Origin: Fen-1308 sp035319125
GTDB taxonomy: Bacteria; Nitrospirota; Thermodesulfovibrionia; Thermodesulfovibrionales; Dissulfurispiraceae
Reading direction: 5' to 3'
Assembly (NCBI GenBank): GCA_035319125.1
Contig: DATHDG010000040.1
Coordinates: 1 to 64,000 of the forward strand
Length of the DNA: 64,000 nucleotides
The notes under the pieces: model-generated
Databases searched by the model: none
Told to the model about the DNA's origin: nothing
What the model saw: only the letters and a program-made list of their open reading frames with translations
Made by a program: the position numbers and the translations under genes
Shown: positions 63,161 to 64,000 of the stretch, piece by piece
Layout of the letters: every line of letters begins with the position of its first letter
Numbering within the stretch: the stretch's first letter is position 1

Positions 63161-64000
63161 TTAATATCCCTTCTACTATGAGAATTGCAATAAAATCCCT
63201 TACCGTTAACAAGATGCGTTCGGCCCTTACCATGCTCGGCATAATTATAGGAGTCGGCGCAGTTATAACCATGTTGGCCGTAGGCGCAGGTGCGAGACAG
63301 AGGATTTCGGAACAGATATCCAGCATCGGCAGCAACCTGTTGATCATACTTCCAGGCTCAACAACCTCAGGTGGTGTAAGAATGGGAGCCGGCACCCAGT
63401 CAACGCTGTCACTCCTGGATGTGGATTCAATCCTGAAAGAATGTCTGTCGGTAGCATATGCTGCTCCAGTTCATAACGGAGTTGCACAAATTGTATACGG
63501 CAGTCTCAATTGGTCAACCGCCATCGTCGGTACGACTCCTGCCATGCTTGAGGTCAGAGACTGGCCAGTATCAGCTGGCCGACCTTTTACTGATGATGAT
63601 GTCAAGAGTGCTACAAAGACAGCCCTGCTGGGGCAGACAGTCGTAAGCAATCTCTTCGGCTCAGATGATCCGATAGGAAAAATAATAAGAATAAAAAACA
63701 TTCCGTTTTCTGTAGTAGGAGTGCTCGACACCAAGGGCCAGTCACCACAGGGACAGGACCAGGATGACACAATTTATATTCCCGTCACAACAGCGCAAAA
63801 AAAGTTATTTGGGGCTTCTTTCCCGGGGATGGTAAGAACTATAATGGTCAAGGCGAAAAGCCCTGAAGTGATTTCAGATGCTGAAAAGCAGATCATTCAG
63901 CTGTTGAGGCAAAGACATCATATAGCTGCAAAACAGGATGACGATTTTACTGTCAGAAACTTAACACAAATAATGCAGACGGCTGAACAGTCTACAAAGG
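63157..64000 (+). CDS. MacB-like ABC transporter permease (3' end outside window)
   Basis: The visible 281 codons start TMRIAIKSLTVNKMRSALTMLGIIIGVGAVITML with the first membrane segment (about 20-42) and continue into the large periplasmic MacB-type domain (GARQRISEQISSIGSNLLIILPG, VVGTTPAMLEVRDWPV-like). The rest, with three more membrane segments, lies beyond 64000. ATGA overlap with the ATPase gene. Confidence 0.95.
   Translation, partial: MINIPSTMRIAIKSLTVNKMRSALTMLGIIIGVGAVITMLAVGAGARQRISEQISSIGSNLLIILPGSTTSGGVRMGAGTQSTLSLLDVDSILKECLSVAYAAPVHNGVAQIVYGSLNWSTAIVGTTPAMLEVRDWPVSAGRPFTDDDVKSATKTALLGQTVVSNLFGSDDPIGKIIRIKNIPFSVVGVLDTKGQSPQGQDQDDTIYIPVTTAQKKLFGASFPGMVRTIMVKAKSPEVISDAEKQIIQLLRQRHHIAAKQDDDFTVRNLTQIMQTAEQSTK

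Overview
The window is a gene-dense, mostly minus-strand stretch of a Gram-negative bacterial core genome. The Gram-negative reading rests on a type IV pilus secretin, a TonB-type protein, a SurA-like chaperone, a lipoprotein signal and MurE with the meso-diaminopimelate DNPR motif. Gene order and content (citramalate route to isoleucine, apgM beside lysC and cimA, pilMNOPQ beside aspS, a hydrogenase maturation gene) resemble Nitrospirota or former Deltaproteobacteria. This placement is inferred from gene content only and the phylum is uncertain. No insertion sequence, prophage, CRISPR array or integrase was seen.

Layout. 1-3475: the str-type operon, transcribed leftward (rpsL, rpsG, fusA, tuf truncated by the window edge) from a TTGACA-type promoter. 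3586-8956: rightward genes for a metallo-beta-lactamase-fold protein, BirA, CoaX, a universal stress protein, a geranylgeranyl-reductase-like flavoprotein, a TonB-family protein and a small Cys-containing protein; the run meets pilQ at a bidirectional terminator. 9027-14035: pilMNOPQ, the type IV pilus alignment and secretin complex. 14060-25228: aspS, a RluB-type pseudouridine synthase, a SurA-like isomerase, hypE, a fibronectin-type lipoprotein, argH, a second EF-G-like GTPase, an RseC-family protein and citramalate synthase. 25236-32703: lysC, apgM, a NIL-domain protein, a MoeB/ThiF-like E1 enzyme, hom, alaC and lipA, together a branched-chain/aspartate-family amino-acid block. 32847-34016: a cold-shock gene with a structured leader and a dienelactone hydrolase. 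34079-54284: a radical SAM protein followed by the dcw cell-wall and division cluster (mraZ, rsmH, ftsL, ftsI, murE, murF, mraY, a D,D-carboxypeptidase, murD, ftsW, murG, murC, ddl, ftsQ, ftsA, ftsZ). 54387-57603: bioF, gpsA, larB. 57642-60269: an MFS exporter, tsaB, rimI and an FmdB-type zinc ribbon, leftward. 60339-64000: tRNA-Val and tRNA-Asp, an acylphosphatase and a MacAB-like efflux operon whose permease runs off the window.

How the parts fit. The dcw genes form one near-continuous operon with many 4-base overlaps, headed by mraZ with two 10-base-spaced AAAGTG boxes in front of it, so MraZ autoregulation is likely. The cluster lacks murB and has gained a carboxypeptidase gene. The pilus genes also overlap by 4 bases each, which suggests matched production of complex subunits. 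MacA, the ATPase and the permease are likely controlled by a TetR-type repressor at a perfect palindrome over the -10 element.

No wholly novel multi-gene system was found. The strongest leads are regulatory: several genes without a Shine-Dalgarno sequence that have a -10-like element only 6 to 8 bases before the start codon (pilM, gpsA, lipA, the MFS gene), the two-hairpin cold-shock leader, and the palindromic operator of the efflux operon. Two protein-level oddities are the E1-like enzyme whose active-site Cys position is Met, and the FtsQ with a repeat-built basic tail.
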